Shown here: one piece after another, positions 40,134 to 49,536 of the stretch | How the letters are laid out: every line of letters starts with the position of its first letter | How positions within the stretch are numbered: the first letter of the stretch is position 1 | Source of the DNA: CAZOOW01 sp964581535 | GTDB taxonomy: Bacteria > Patescibacteriota > Saccharimonadia > Saccharimonadales > Saccharimonadaceae | DNA: 64,000 nt | Direction of reading: 5' to 3' | Assembly (NCBI GenBank): GCA_964581535.1 | Contig: CAZOOW010000004.1 | Location: 19,383 to 83,382, forward strand | Translations under genes and position numbers: made by a program | Notes under the pieces: model-generated | What the model was told of the DNA's origin: nothing | Databases searched by the model: none | The model's input: the letters and a program-made list of their open reading frames with translations, nothing else

Positions 40134-41792
40134 CTAAAAGCTTTTGCGGATATGGCTGAAGCTAAACTCCCATTTGGCATCCGTCTTTTTGTGGGGATTA
40201 AAAATATTTTGCGGATCGTAGAGTCTTTTGATGTCATCCATCAAACCGAAGACTTTTTTGCCGTACATCCGCTCCAGCCAAGGTCCCCTGATCATGCCGT
40301 CGTTATGCTCCCCGCTGATAGATCCACCGTGTTGAAGAACAAGCTCATTCACTTCTTTCATTGCCGGTTGGAGTTTGAGGCGTTCGCGTTCATCTTCGAT
40401 CTTCATAAGCGGGATAACGTGGAAATTTCCATCGCCCATATGACCTGCCAGCGTTGCAAACAGACGGTATTTTTTTATTATCTTTCGTAGCTTCGGAAGG
40501 AATCGCGGAAGCTCGGGCGGCGGGACGATAAAATCGTCAATAAATGGTGCGGTATGTTTGTCTTTTACTTTACTCCGCAAGATATTGAAACTATGCCGAC
40601 GCATTGTCCAGAATTTTTCCGAAGCAGCTTCAGTCGGGGTTTCTTCAAAACCATTAATCTCGTAACGTGCCTTGTGTTTGGCGAGTTCATGGTGCAGGGT
40701 TCGGATTTTTAGTCTAACTTCGTCTTCGCTGTGGCCGCTAAACTCGACCATCAGTACCATTTTTGGTATTCCGCGCAAAAGCTGAAGCCCGTCGGGAATG
40801 AGGTTAAGAAGTAATAAGATAAATTTGCGTGGACCGAGCATTTTAAGAAAATATGGCATAAAGCGGATCGATAACATGAGTGTTGCATCATCAAACGCTT
40901 CAAAGCTCGTTGGGTTATGTTTTAGCACAGTGTTTATAAGCTCGCCGAGACCTTTAATGTCGCGAAGAAACAGCACTAAGAGACCGGAATGATCAGGGCG
41001 TGGAACAAGTTTTATTTTGGCGTCGGTCATAATACCGAGCGTTCCCTGAGCACCGACAAACAGTTTCGTAAGGTCGAACACACCGGTTTCGCGATTCCAC
41101 ACATTCCACAGATGATAGCCGGTCGAGTCTTTACTGACGTTCGGGCGAGCGTTTTGAAGAATTTCGTAATTCTTCTCCACGAGCTCGAATGTTTCTTTAT
41201 AGAGTTTTCCCTCGAAATCTTTTTGGGCCATTTTTTTTACTAACTCGGGTTTTGATAGCGGCTTTATCGTGTATTCATTGCCATCGGCAAGCACCATTTT
41301 CATCTGAGTAACGTACTGGTCGGTTTTCCCGTAATGCAGTGACTTTTCTCCTCCTGCATTGTTGTTGACGATTCCGCCTATTGCACAGAGGTCACGACTG
41401 GCAGGATAGCTGGGAAAAAACACACCTAGCTTTTCACATTTGGCATCAAAGTCGCGGAAAAATACTCCTGGCTCAACTATGGCTGCGGAAGGCTTGAGAG
41501 ACTTAATTGTATTCATATGCGCCATACAGTCCAGAATTATTGACTGGCCGATAGCGGCTCCGGACATATCCGTTCCAGCGGAACGAGCCGTGATAGAGAG
41601 TTTTGGCTGCTTTTTTTTGTTATCAATAACGTATTTTACGAGTGTCTGTATGTCTTTTGAATGCTTTGGGCGAGCGACAATTTGCGGCTCGAGTTCGAAA
41701 AGGCTGGCGTCGTGCGAGTAAAGCTCACGGGTTGGCTCATCGGTAGCGAGTTCACCCTGAAAAATTTCTTTTAAATCTTCGAAGTTATGCAT
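40134..41792 (-). CDS. FAD-linked oxidase, GlcD/D-lactate dehydrogenase type
   Basis: A 552-aa flavoprotein of the PCMH family. Residues 60-230 bind FAD: SITARSAGTDMSGAAIG, SYPASRDLCAIGGIVNNNAGGEKSLHYGKT, FVGAQGTLGIMTDAKIKLVP. The C-terminal cap domain has HMGDGNFHVIPL and SGEHNDGMIRGPWL. It probably oxidises a 2-hydroxy acid; the Fe-S half (GlcF-like) is absent. TATATT lies 6 nt before ATG. Confidence 0.85.
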   Translation of the reverse strand: MHNFEDLKEIFQGELATDEPTRELYSHDASLFELEPQIVARPKHSKDIQTLVKYVIDNKKKQPKLSITARSAGTDMSGAAIGQSIILDCMAHMNTIKSLKPSAAIVEPGVFFRDFDAKCEKLGVFFPSYPASRDLCAIGGIVNNNAGGEKSLHYGKTDQYVTQMKMVLADGNEYTIKPLSKPELVKKMAQKDFEGKLYKETFELVEKNYEILQNARPNVSKDSTGYHLWNVWNRETGVFDLTKLFVGAQGTLGIMTDAKIKLVPRPDHSGLLVLFLRDIKGLGELINTVLKHNPTSFEAFDDATLMLSIRFMPYFLKMLGPRKFILLLLNLIPDGLQLLRGIPKMVLMVEFSGHSEDEVRLKIRTLHHELAKHKARYEINGFEETPTEAASEKFWTMRRHSFNILRSKVKDKHTAPFIDDFIVPPPELPRFLPKLRKIIKKYRLFATLAGHMGDGNFHVIPLMKIEDERERLKLQPAMKEVNELVLQHGGSISGEHNDGMIRGPWLERMYGKKVFGLMDDIKRLYDPQNIFNPHKKTDAKWEFSFSHIRKSF

Positions 41793-41838
41793 AAGCTCAA
41801 TATAGCAGATATAAGGGGTGCGTGCTATACTTGGAGCG

Positions 41839-41970
41839 ATGAAACGGACGAAATCAACATCACGAAAACATCGAACATCAGCACCGTATTATCCGTACCG
41901 TGTGTTGTACCTGACTATCATTGTTGCAGCTGTCGCTAGTGTCATGTTGTATCTATTGTTTTGGAGATAA
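41839..41970 (+). CDS. Small membrane protein, 43 aa
   Basis: Basic N-terminus (MKRTKSTSRKHRTSAPYYPY) and one membrane helix (VLYLTIIVAAVASVMLYLLFW). TATACT lies 7 nt before ATG. Its last codons contain the Shine-Dalgarno of the next small gene (GGAG). No family recognised. Confidence 0.6.
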   Translation: MKRTKSTSRKHRTSAPYYPYRVLYLTIIVAAVASVMLYLLFWR

Positions 41971-41973
41971 AAT

Positions 41974-42138
41974 ATGTCAAAATTCCTTCTATGGATCTGT
42001 ATCGGAGTATTTGGAGGGGTATTTTCGTTACTTCCAATGCTATGGGGGTCCAGTGACATTTTTCTCATCACGATACTTTCAACGGTTGGCGGAATCGTTG
42101 GCATATGGGTCTGGTATAGATGGTTCCGATACACATAA
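41974..42138 (+). CDS. Small membrane protein, 54 aa
   Basis: Two hydrophobic helices (KFLLWICIGVFGGVFSLL, IFLITILSTVGGIVGIWVW) and a short basic tail. GGAG lies 7 nt before ATG, inside the end of the 43-aa gene, so the two are coupled. Function unknown. Confidence 0.65.
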   Translation: MSKFLLWICIGVFGGVFSLLPMLWGSSDIFLITILSTVGGIVGIWVWYRWFRYT

Positions 42139-42177
42139 ACAGTTGTCTTTCACTGTTGTTTCGCGCATACTTATGAT

Positions 42178-43305
42178 ATGAAAGTCAAAATTGATATAGA
42201 GACAAAGGTATTCGTACGTCTCGTTCTTGTAGTATTTGCTTTTGGTCTAGCGATCTTAGCGGTTTATAAAGCGCGAACTGCGCTGACACTGCTTGCTACT
42301 GCCTTATTCTTGGCGCTCGCATTGAACCCGCCCGTTTCAAAGATTTCTAAACAGTTACCGGGCAATAGCAGAATAGGTGCAACTGCACTCGCCTATCTAC
42401 TTGTTCTCGCGTTACTGGGCGGTTTTTTAGTTCTTGTGGTGCCTCCCGTCGTAGAACAAACGTCAAAATTTGCCGCTACGGTACCGACGCTTATTGATGA
42501 CCTCGGGAAACAAAAAACAATTTTTGACGACTTTATTCAAAAGTATGGACTTGAGTCAACCGTTGAAAACGCAATAAACAGTGCAAAGAGTCAGGCTACG
42601 GAAATCGCATCAAATCTTGGCAATATTTTGGTGGGAAGCTTCGGGGCGCTACTGAATGGACTTGCTAGCACTGTCCTCGTACTTGTGCTTACGTTTTTGA
42701 TGCTCATCGAGGGCCCGACGTGGATGGGAAGGCTGTGGGGTCTATATGATGACCCGGTTCGACTCGAGCGGCATAAAAACCTCGTCAAACGAATGTATAA
42801 GGTGGTGACCGGTTTTGTGAACGGACAAGTAGCTGTCGCCACAATTGCGTCGCTAACCACGCTCGTCGCCCTGCTTGCTATAACTGCCACGCTGGATTTG
42901 CCGACTAACTTGGCAGTTCCACTTGCAGTTATCATTTTCTTCACGAACATGATTCCGATGATAGGATCCACAATCGGTGGTTCGCTCGTAGCCTTAGTAT
43001 TACTGTTAAATTCATGGACTGCTGCTGTCGCGTTTTTAATCTTCTTCCTGATTTATCAGCAGATAGAAAACAACTTTATTTCCCCAACTATCCAGGCAAA
43101 AAATGTTGAACTCTCCGCGCTGCTTATTTTGTCTGCGATCCTGGTTGGTGGTTCACTATACGGATTACTTGGCGCACTCGTGGCTATACCGGTTGCAGGC
43201 TGTTTACGCGTACTCTGGCTAGACAATCTAGACTATGCAAGGAGAAAACGCGAGAGTTTGACAAAGAATCCATTGAAGAAAATCGCAAAAGCGGCAAAAT
43301 CTTAG
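42178..43305 (+). CDS. AI-2E/PerM-family membrane transporter
   Basis: A 375-aa polytopic protein: N-terminal three-helix region, central amphipathic domain (VVPPVVEQTSKFAATVPTLIDDLGKQ), then GFVNGQVAVATIASLTTLVALLAI, IFFTNMIPMIGSTIGG and IYQQIENNFISPTIQAKNVELSALLIL typical of the AI-2E transporter family. Substrate unknown; distant members exchange protons or export peptides. CATACT lies 6 nt before ATG. The last 4 bp overlap cysS. Confidence 0.88.
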   Translation: MKVKIDIETKVFVRLVLVVFAFGLAILAVYKARTALTLLATALFLALALNPPVSKISKQLPGNSRIGATALAYLLVLALLGGFLVLVVPPVVEQTSKFAATVPTLIDDLGKQKTIFDDFIQKYGLESTVENAINSAKSQATEIASNLGNILVGSFGALLNGLASTVLVLVLTFLMLIEGPTWMGRLWGLYDDPVRLERHKNLVKRMYKVVTGFVNGQVAVATIASLTTLVALLAITATLDLPTNLAVPLAVIIFFTNMIPMIGSTIGGSLVALVLLLNSWTAAVAFLIFFLIYQQIENNFISPTIQAKNVELSALLILSAILVGGSLYGLLGALVAIPVAGCLRVLWLDNLDYARRKRESLTKNPLKKIAKAAKS

Positions 43306-44744
43306 TCGATCAAATGATACCAGTAACTACCGTACTGTGTATCGTTCAAGGCAATCCCACGAGCCAGTAAGTCGTTACGAATCTCATCAGATCGTTGCCA
43401 GTTCTTTTCAGAGCGCGCAGTGAGTCGTTCCTGAATAAGCCGAATATCATCATCGGATATATCCGGCGTTTTTGCCAGGAGAAGTATGCCCAGAAGATCC
43501 TCTATTGCCTTAAGGAAAGCATCGAACGCCGTACGCTCGATTGATCGAGGGTCTGACTTTTCGATAGCATCAAATGCTTTGTCGATTGCTTTAAGTGCTT
43601 CTGGCGTGTTGAGATCATCATGTAATGCTTCACGTATAACGTTTGGGGCAGAAAGTAGTACCCTGTTGGTGTCGTCATCTTCTCTACTGAACTCTTTAGC
43701 TTCCGAGCTATCTGATTCAAGCTGGTGTCGTAGGCAGCTGAGCATTAACCAGCGATGATACCTGTTACGTGCGCTCACAAGATTCTCGAAGCTAAAGTTT
43801 GTCTCTGTTCGGTAATGACTCTGCAGAATAAAAAGTCGGAAATCCATTGTCGAAAAGCCTTTTTTGGTAATGTCACTCAACGTGTAGCTATTATTAAGGC
43901 TTTTAGAGAGTTTCGTACCATCCGAGAGTAGGTGCGCGCAGTGGAGCCAGTAGTTTGCAAATGGTTTACCGGTAGCTGCTTCACTTTGGGCAATTTCGTT
44001 TGTGTGATGTACAGGTATGTGGTCGATCCCTCCTGTATGGATGTCGAGGGTTTCGCCGAGGTATTGCATTGCCATAGCCGAGCATTCGATATGCCATCCC
44101 GGTTGTCCTTTGCCCCATGGACTCTCCCATTCCATCGTTCTGGATTCGCCAGCAGGCGTCAGCCGCCACAGCACAAAATCACTAATGTTTCGTTTTCTTT
44201 TATTAAACTCTACTCGTGCTCCAGCTTTTTGGGCGTCGAGATCAAGATGGGCGAAATCAGCATATTTTGGAAATCGGCTTGTATCATAATAAACACCGTC
44301 GTCTAGTACATAGGTATAGCCTCTATCTTCTAGTTGTCGAATAAGGTCTATTTGAATGTCGATGTGCTCTGTCGCTTTTGTTAAATGTTCCGGAGGAAGA
44401 ATATTTAGCGAAGTCATGCCTTCGAGGAAACGGTTTGTATAGCGCTCTGCGATGTCCCATTCGCTCACTCCCTCTTTACGGGCACCTTTACTCATCTTAT
44501 CCTCGCCCTCATCAGCATCACTGACGAGGTGGCCAACATCCGTTATATTCATAACACGTTCAACACTGAGTCCCTCTGAGAGTAAAAGGCGTACCAGAAT
44601 GTCCCAGCGAATAAACGCTACCCAGTTACCGATGTGTGGCTCGCTATAAACTGTTGGACCACACGTGTAGATAGTTATACGGTCCGGATTTTTTGGTCGG
44701 AAAACTTCACTCTTACCATGAAGTGTGTTATACAGTTTTATCAT
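43302..44744 (-). CDS. cysS: Cysteinyl-tRNA synthetase
   Basis: Class I synthetase of 480 aa: zinc ligand and HIGH-type region YTCGPTVYSEPHIGNW, GWHIECSAM and HTGGIDHIPVHHTNEIAQSE for zinc and binding, KMSKS equivalent SKSLNNSYT. ATG 44744 follows GAGGAA; the upstream seven codons are inside nrnA, which it overlaps by 17 nt. Confidence 0.95.
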   Translation of the reverse strand: MIKLYNTLHGKSEVFRPKNPDRITIYTCGPTVYSEPHIGNWVAFIRWDILVRLLLSEGLSVERVMNITDVGHLVSDADEGEDKMSKGARKEGVSEWDIAERYTNRFLEGMTSLNILPPEHLTKATEHIDIQIDLIRQLEDRGYTYVLDDGVYYDTSRFPKYADFAHLDLDAQKAGARVEFNKRKRNISDFVLWRLTPAGESRTMEWESPWGKGQPGWHIECSAMAMQYLGETLDIHTGGIDHIPVHHTNEIAQSEAATGKPFANYWLHCAHLLSDGTKLSKSLNNSYTLSDITKKGFSTMDFRLFILQSHYRTETNFSFENLVSARNRYHRWLMLSCLRHQLESDSSEAKEFSREDDDTNRVLLSAPNVIREALHDDLNTPEALKAIDKAFDAIEKSDPRSIERTAFDAFLKAIEDLLGILLLAKTPDISDDDIRLIQERLTARSEKNWQRSDEIRNDLLARGIALNDTQYGSYWYHLID

Positions 44745-45732
44745 TGTCTTCCTCGGTCTTTTCAACAGCAGCTATTACTTCCTGTAGCGTTTTTTCGTAC
44801 GTCTCATATATCTTAAACCCTGCCGCATACGTATGGCCACCGCCTCCAAAATAACCGGCGATAACCTGAGCGATAGGACTATTGCTGCGAATTTTTGCGG
44901 TCAATTTACCGTCTGGATATGTTTTAAATGCCACAGCGATATCGACGCTTTCGACGAGACGCATCTCATCTAGTACGAGTACGCTTGGGTTGTATCGATC
45001 GCTATATTTTTCGATTTCTTCCCAAGGTATGTGTACCGTGGCGAGCCTCCCGCCGCAATAGTATTCAATACGCTGAATTAGTTCGGATTTGTACTCCAAA
45101 ATATCTGCTGGCTTTTTCATGTATATTCTTCGCTTTTCGTCGATACTTGCCGGGTGCGCGCCGAGCTCCATAAGGCCTGCTACAGTTTTTATCGTTTGTG
45201 TAGTAACGCCTCTCGTACTAAGTCCCAGAGTGTCGCCGAGGATTGACGCTAGCATAGCGCTGGCCGGCTCCTCATCAATTACCCAGCCGTTTTGTATAGA
45301 AAGATTATATATAATTTCGCTCGTTGCGGCGGCTGACTCATCAAGTAACAATTCATGAGGAAACGGTAAATCATTGCCGCCTTCATCTCCTTCGATGTGA
45401 TGATCGATAACCACAACTGGATGTGTTTCAAGAAAATGCCTAACACCTCTTCGTTCTAGCGTCTTTATAAGTAGGGCTTCGGCGCTCGTATCGACGATAA
45501 CCGCAAGGTCGTAGTCGCCAGCCCAATCGCTCTCTACCCTATCCCATCCGGTAATATAACGGAGATATTTTGGCATATCGATAGCGCAGTACATAGTTAC
45601 ATCTTTGTCTTGGGCCGCCAGCAGCTCATCTAGCGCGATTGCGCTGCCTAAGCTGTCAGCATCGGGATTTTCGGGCTGAATAATCACGATACGTTTTGCG
45701 TCGTCGATAAGTTTTTTTACGGTTTCGTACAT
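44728..45732 (-). CDS. DHH-DHHA1 phosphoesterase, NrnA type
   Basis: A 334-aa Mn-dependent phosphoesterase: IQPENPDADSLGSA, LAVIVDTS, VVVIDHHIEG and the DHHA1 glycine motif IAGYFGGGGHTYAAG. NrnA enzymes degrade nanoRNA and sometimes phosphoadenosine phosphate. TACACT (minus, 45741-45746) lies 8 nt before ATG. Confidence 0.9.
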   Translation of the reverse strand: MYETVKKLIDDAKRIVIIQPENPDADSLGSAIALDELLAAQDKDVTMYCAIDMPKYLRYITGWDRVESDWAGDYDLAVIVDTSAEALLIKTLERRGVRHFLETHPVVVIDHHIEGDEGGNDLPFPHELLLDESAAATSEIIYNLSIQNGWVIDEEPASAMLASILGDTLGLSTRGVTTQTIKTVAGLMELGAHPASIDEKRRIYMKKPADILEYKSELIQRIEYYCGGRLATVHIPWEEIEKYSDRYNPSVLVLDEMRLVESVDIAVAFKTYPDGKLTAKIRSNSPIAQVIAGYFGGGGHTYAAGFKIYETYEKTLQEVIAAVEKTEEDNDKTV

Positions 45733-45758
45733 CAGTAATTAGTGTATCATGAGACGGC

Positions 45759-46367
45759 TTAGCTTAGTTTTCGGCGTCCCTGTAATGCATGCGACAACGT
45801 TATTTGATCGGCGTACTCCAAATCAACTCCCACTGGAATACCGCGCGCTAGCCGACTAATGGTAAGCGTTAGTCCGCTGTCTTCAATAAATTTTTGAATA
45901 AATAGTGCTGTCGACTCACCTTCTACCGATGCGTTGGTAGCGAGAATCACTTCCTGCACCTCATCCTTTCTTAACCGATTAAGCAGTTCGGGTATGTGAA
46001 GTTGTTCAGGGGTAATCCCATCGATAGGACTAAGTGCTCCGCCTAGAACATGGTACGTACCTTTGAATTGATTCGTTTTTTCCAGAGCGATAATGTCCAT
46101 AGGCTCTTCTACGACAGCTACAAGCTGCTTATCACGGCTTTTGTCTGTGTATAACGGCGATACAGTACATTCACTGTCAATAAGCGCGTAGGTTACAGGG
46201 CATTGTTTTACTCCATCATGAAGCCTGGCGAGTGCACTAACGACCCTTTCGGCTGTTTGACGATCTCGACGAAGGAGGCTGTACGCATAACGTTCGGCTG
46301 TTCGAGCACCCACGCCCGGGAGTTCGCCAAGCGCGTCAATAACGTCTTGCAGCGCCTTAGGTAGCAT
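45759..46367 (-). CDS. recR: Recombination mediator RecR with degenerate zinc finger
   Basis: A 202-aa protein: helix-hairpin-helix LGELPGVGARTAERYAY, Toprim LVAVVEEPMDIIALEKT and ...ILATNASVEGESTALFI, C-terminal RLARGIPVGVDLEYADQITLSHALQGRR. The zinc finger should be CxxC...CxxC; here only C56 and C67 remain, with Thr59 and Ser70 at the other positions. Starts 5 bp after ybaB. Confidence 0.93.
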   Translation of the reverse strand: MLPKALQDVIDALGELPGVGARTAERYAYSLLRRDRQTAERVVSALARLHDGVKQCPVTYALIDSECTVSPLYTDKSRDKQLVAVVEEPMDIIALEKTNQFKGTYHVLGGALSPIDGITPEQLHIPELLNRLRKDEVQEVILATNASVEGESTALFIQKFIEDSGLTLTISRLARGIPVGVDLEYADQITLSHALQGRRKLS

Positions 46368-46372
46368 GCGAA

Positions 46373-46660
46373 TCAGAGGCCGAGATTGCCTAGGCCGCCC
46401 ATTAGCGGTTTCATTTTTTCAGCGGCCAGTTCTTGGGCTTTTGTCATGGCGTCACGTACGGCAACCTCAACCCAATGCTCTAGCTCCTCGATATCATTAA
46501 GATCCACAAGCTCGGGGTCAATTTTGACACTTTTAAGCTTCAGCTCTCCGTTTACACGGACTACGACAGCACCATCACCTGCAGTAACTTCCACCATTTC
46601 ATTCTGCAGTTCTTTTTGAGCTTTTTTTAACTGCATCACCATTTTTGCTTGATCCAACAT
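46373..46660 (-). CDS. ybaB: YbaB/EbfC family nucleoid-associated protein
   Basis: A 95-aa dimeric DNA-binding protein: MVMQLKKAQKELQNEMVEVTAGDGAVVVRVNGELKLKSVKI and the conserved Asp-rich/AMTKAQELAAEKM C-terminus. AAAAGGAG precedes the ATG. Coupled to recR in the usual dnaX-ybaB-recR gene set, although dnaX is a few genes away here. Confidence 0.93.
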   Translation of the reverse strand: MLDQAKMVMQLKKAQKELQNEMVEVTAGDGAVVVRVNGELKLKSVKIDPELVDLNDIEELEHWVEVAVRDAMTKAQELAAEKMKPLMGGLGNLGL

Positions 46661-46704
46661 CTGTAATAACTCCTTTTGATTACTTCTTAGTATAGCAAAC
46701 CGTT

Positions 46705-48162
46705 TTACTTTGTTTCGTAGACGCGCAGCAACACGCCTTTTTCTTTCAGATGACTCGTCACAATTTTCACTGGAACGCTACTCGCAACCGGCTCTGCGTT
46801 AGCGAGCACTATTTTTTGGCCATCAACAATTGTATCGGGACGGTCGGTAACAATAAGATTCTTATGTTTTGCACGTAAAATATCGTAAAAAGCGATGTGC
46901 TGATTTGGAACTACCAGCTGCGTTGGCTTGTTCGTCAAGACACGGTGAATTGCCGGAAGCTCAGGGTGGAAAAACAATCTCGTATCTGTGTAATTATAGG
47001 CGTAGAAGTATCTGGTTACGGCGATCGAAAGCAAACCAACGACGATAAGTCCGAGAGGTATAATCGCACCGATGCGAGCATACGGATTACGCGGGAACAG
47101 ACGGTACCATTCGATAGTCATCGTTTCGACTCCGATTGCAATCAGTAGTACACAGGGAACAAATAACAGCGGCAACTGGGAGGTGTCTATTAGCAGCATG
47201 AAGGTACAGAATGCCAGCCAGATCAAGAGAAAATATGAACGCGCAGCAGAATGATCTATGAAAACCTTTATTAGCCCGAATGCTATAAAGAAAGCTAATG
47301 TCATGTTAAAAAACGGTGTGACATGTTCACCGACGAACGATTTACTGAAGAAAAACAATGTTTTTACTAGTGAGACGACATTCGCTTGGAGATGTTCAGG
47401 TGAAAAAGTTGCCTTGATTGCTCCTAAGCCGACGAGCTGCCGAAGTAGTGGAGCCCCGCCAGCTGAAAATCCTGCCAGGATATGAGGCATTATAAGGATG
47501 ATAGCGATGCTGGCCAGAATCAGCCACTGCCACCACAATGTCCTTCGCATCTGGAACCTGATATGTGGATGAAGTACTCCAGCAATCGCCAGTGCTAGTA
47601 CGGTATAGAAGCCGAATGGAACGTAAAGCAGCAACATCATCGCAATAAATACGATCACTTTCCAGAAGAACGGTCTGTTTTTTGACTGGGTGAGACGTAT
47701 TCCAGCATATAAGATTACCAGTAGAACAAAGACAAAGAATATTCCGGCGGTGCCGGTCCTGGCCATGGAAATAAAGGGTACCGAAATAATGGATATTAAA
47801 AGCGTTAGTGTGGCTACATTATGACGAAACCATAGCCTCAACATGAGCATCATAACAATGCCGCTCGCGATAGCCAGTATGACTGAAGGCAATTTTATAC
47901 TAAGCGCACTTAGCCCCAGCAGTCCGATACTAAGTTTTTGGAGTAGATGATACGGCAAGTTGACGATGTCAGTTATCTGTGGACGGTATGGGTTAAGGGA
48001 GTTGCTCGCAACTGCACTATTCATCTCCGAGTTACTTATGCCGTATGGGACGCTCCCTAGATCGATAAAACTCAGTCCAATCAGTAACACCGCAAATAAG
48101 CTATAGCTGATGACATACCTATAGCGATACAGGATCAGTTCACGGATGAGTGAAGCGTTCAT
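46705..48162 (-). CDS. GT39-type (PMT/ArnT-like) membrane glycosyltransferase
   Basis: A 485-aa protein with about 11 membrane helices. The first external loop (GSVPYGISNSEMNSAVASNSLNPYRP) carries acidic residues where lipid-linked sugar transferases have their catalytic Asp/Glu, and HLLQKLSIGLLGLSALSIKLPSVI follows. It probably transfers a sugar from a polyprenyl-phosphate donor to a surface target. TATACT lies 12 nt before ATG. Confidence 0.75.
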   Translation of the reverse strand: MNASLIRELILYRYRYVISYSLFAVLLIGLSFIDLGSVPYGISNSEMNSAVASNSLNPYRPQITDIVNLPYHLLQKLSIGLLGLSALSIKLPSVILAIASGIVMMLMLRLWFRHNVATLTLLISIISVPFISMARTGTAGIFFVFVLLVILYAGIRLTQSKNRPFFWKVIVFIAMMLLLYVPFGFYTVLALAIAGVLHPHIRFQMRRTLWWQWLILASIAIILIMPHILAGFSAGGAPLLRQLVGLGAIKATFSPEHLQANVVSLVKTLFFFSKSFVGEHVTPFFNMTLAFFIAFGLIKVFIDHSAARSYFLLIWLAFCTFMLLIDTSQLPLLFVPCVLLIAIGVETMTIEWYRLFPRNPYARIGAIIPLGLIVVGLLSIAVTRYFYAYNYTDTRLFFHPELPAIHRVLTNKPTQLVVPNQHIAFYDILRAKHKNLIVTDRPDTIVDGQKIVLANAEPVASSVPVKIVTSHLKEKGVLLRVYETK

Positions 48163-48180
48163 AAATCTACGTCTAGTATA

Positions 48181-49536
48181 TCAGGTACGTTCCTTGTCGA
48201 GCGACATAAAGCGTAAGCGCTCTGGGTGGAAATATAACTCTACCCTTCCCGTTGGGCCGTTTCGATGCTTCGCTATAATCAAATCTGTTATGTTTTGACG
48301 ATCCGTTTCGGGGTTATAGTATGCTTCGCGGTAAATAAAGGCAACTATATCTGCATCCTGCTCGATAGAGCCTGATTCACGCAAATCTGAGAGCTGCGGT
48401 ATCTGCGGATTGCGAGTCTCTACTGAACGTGAAAGCTGAGACAAGGCGATAACAGGCACGTTCAATTCGCGCGCGATGAGTTTTAGACCTCGAGATATTT
48501 CACTTACTTCTTGTACCCTGTTGCCGTCACTTCTGCCACTGGCTTGCATTAGCTGAAGATAGTCGATAATGATAAGCCCCAGAGGGTGATTATGGGCTTC
48601 ACGACGCGCTTTAGTTCGCATTTCCAGAACTGTCATTCCAGGCGTATCGTCGATATATATTGGAGCTTCAGCCATCTCTCCCATCGCAGTAGAAAGTTGC
48701 TCGAAATCACTGTCGCTGAGATTGCCGGTACGGATATTCCACGCATCAACGCCGCTAGCATCCGCTAACATGCGATCGACAAGCTGCTCCTTACTCATCT
48801 CTAGAGAAAAAAACAAAACAGATTTCTTTTCTTTAGTCGCGACATTATACGCAAGGTTGGTAACGAGCGTTGTCTTACCCATAGCGGGTCGTGCCGCGAG
48901 AATGATGAGATCGGATCGCTGCAAGCCAGCAGTAATATTGTCGAGGTCACGCCATCCAGTGCGTATACCGCGAAGTTTTCCGCCGTCGCGGTGGAGCTCC
49001 TCTAGCCTATCGAAGCTTTCTGTCAGAATTTGCTCAAGACTGACAAGTTCTTGCTTTGCATTCGTATCGCTGACCGCGAACAGCTCTGTTTCTGCAGCTT
49101 CAAGAAGCTCAGAGATGTCTTTGTCCTCATCGAAGCCAAGCTCTGCTATATCTGTACTTGCTTTAATCAAACGACGACGGACAGCTTTCTGGACGATCAT
49201 TTCAGCGTACGTCGCTGCGTGAGCCGCAGTAGGAACGTAGTTGGTCAATTCAGTTAGGTACGCTGAACCACCGATGACTTCAAGCTCACCTCGCTTAGTG
49301 AGCTCGTCGCTGAGTGTTAGCAGGTCAACTGGACGATGATGTTCGTATAGCCGCATCATTGCTTCATAAATCATGACGTGGCGCTTATCATAAAAATCAC
49401 TAGACCTTAACTTGTCACTGATGTTTGCCAGTACTTCTTCATCTATGAGCACCGCACCGAGCAGACTCATTTCTGCATCTAGGTTCTGAGGAGGCACCTT
49501 CCCGGCAACGACAGGTTTCTTTTTAGAGCTTGGCAT
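48181..49536 (-). CDS. dnaB: Replicative DNA helicase DnaB
   Basis: A 451-aa helicase: N-terminal domain PPQNLDAEMSLLGAVLIDEEVL, RecA-type core with Walker A AARPAMGKTTL, FFSLEMSKEQLVDRM, IIIDYLQLMQ and ALSQLSRSVETR. Start MPSSKKKP (49536) follows GGAGGAGGAG and overlaps the dnaX 3' end by 14 nt. Confidence 0.95.
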   Translation of the reverse strand: MPSSKKKPVVAGKVPPQNLDAEMSLLGAVLIDEEVLANISDKLRSSDFYDKRHVMIYEAMMRLYEHHRPVDLLTLSDELTKRGELEVIGGSAYLTELTNYVPTAAHAATYAEMIVQKAVRRRLIKASTDIAELGFDEDKDISELLEAAETELFAVSDTNAKQELVSLEQILTESFDRLEELHRDGGKLRGIRTGWRDLDNITAGLQRSDLIILAARPAMGKTTLVTNLAYNVATKEKKSVLFFSLEMSKEQLVDRMLADASGVDAWNIRTGNLSDSDFEQLSTAMGEMAEAPIYIDDTPGMTVLEMRTKARREAHNHPLGLIIIDYLQLMQASGRSDGNRVQEVSEISRGLKLIARELNVPVIALSQLSRSVETRNPQIPQLSDLRESGSIEQDADIVAFIYREAYYNPETDRQNITDLIIAKHRNGPTGRVELYFHPERLRFMSLDKERT

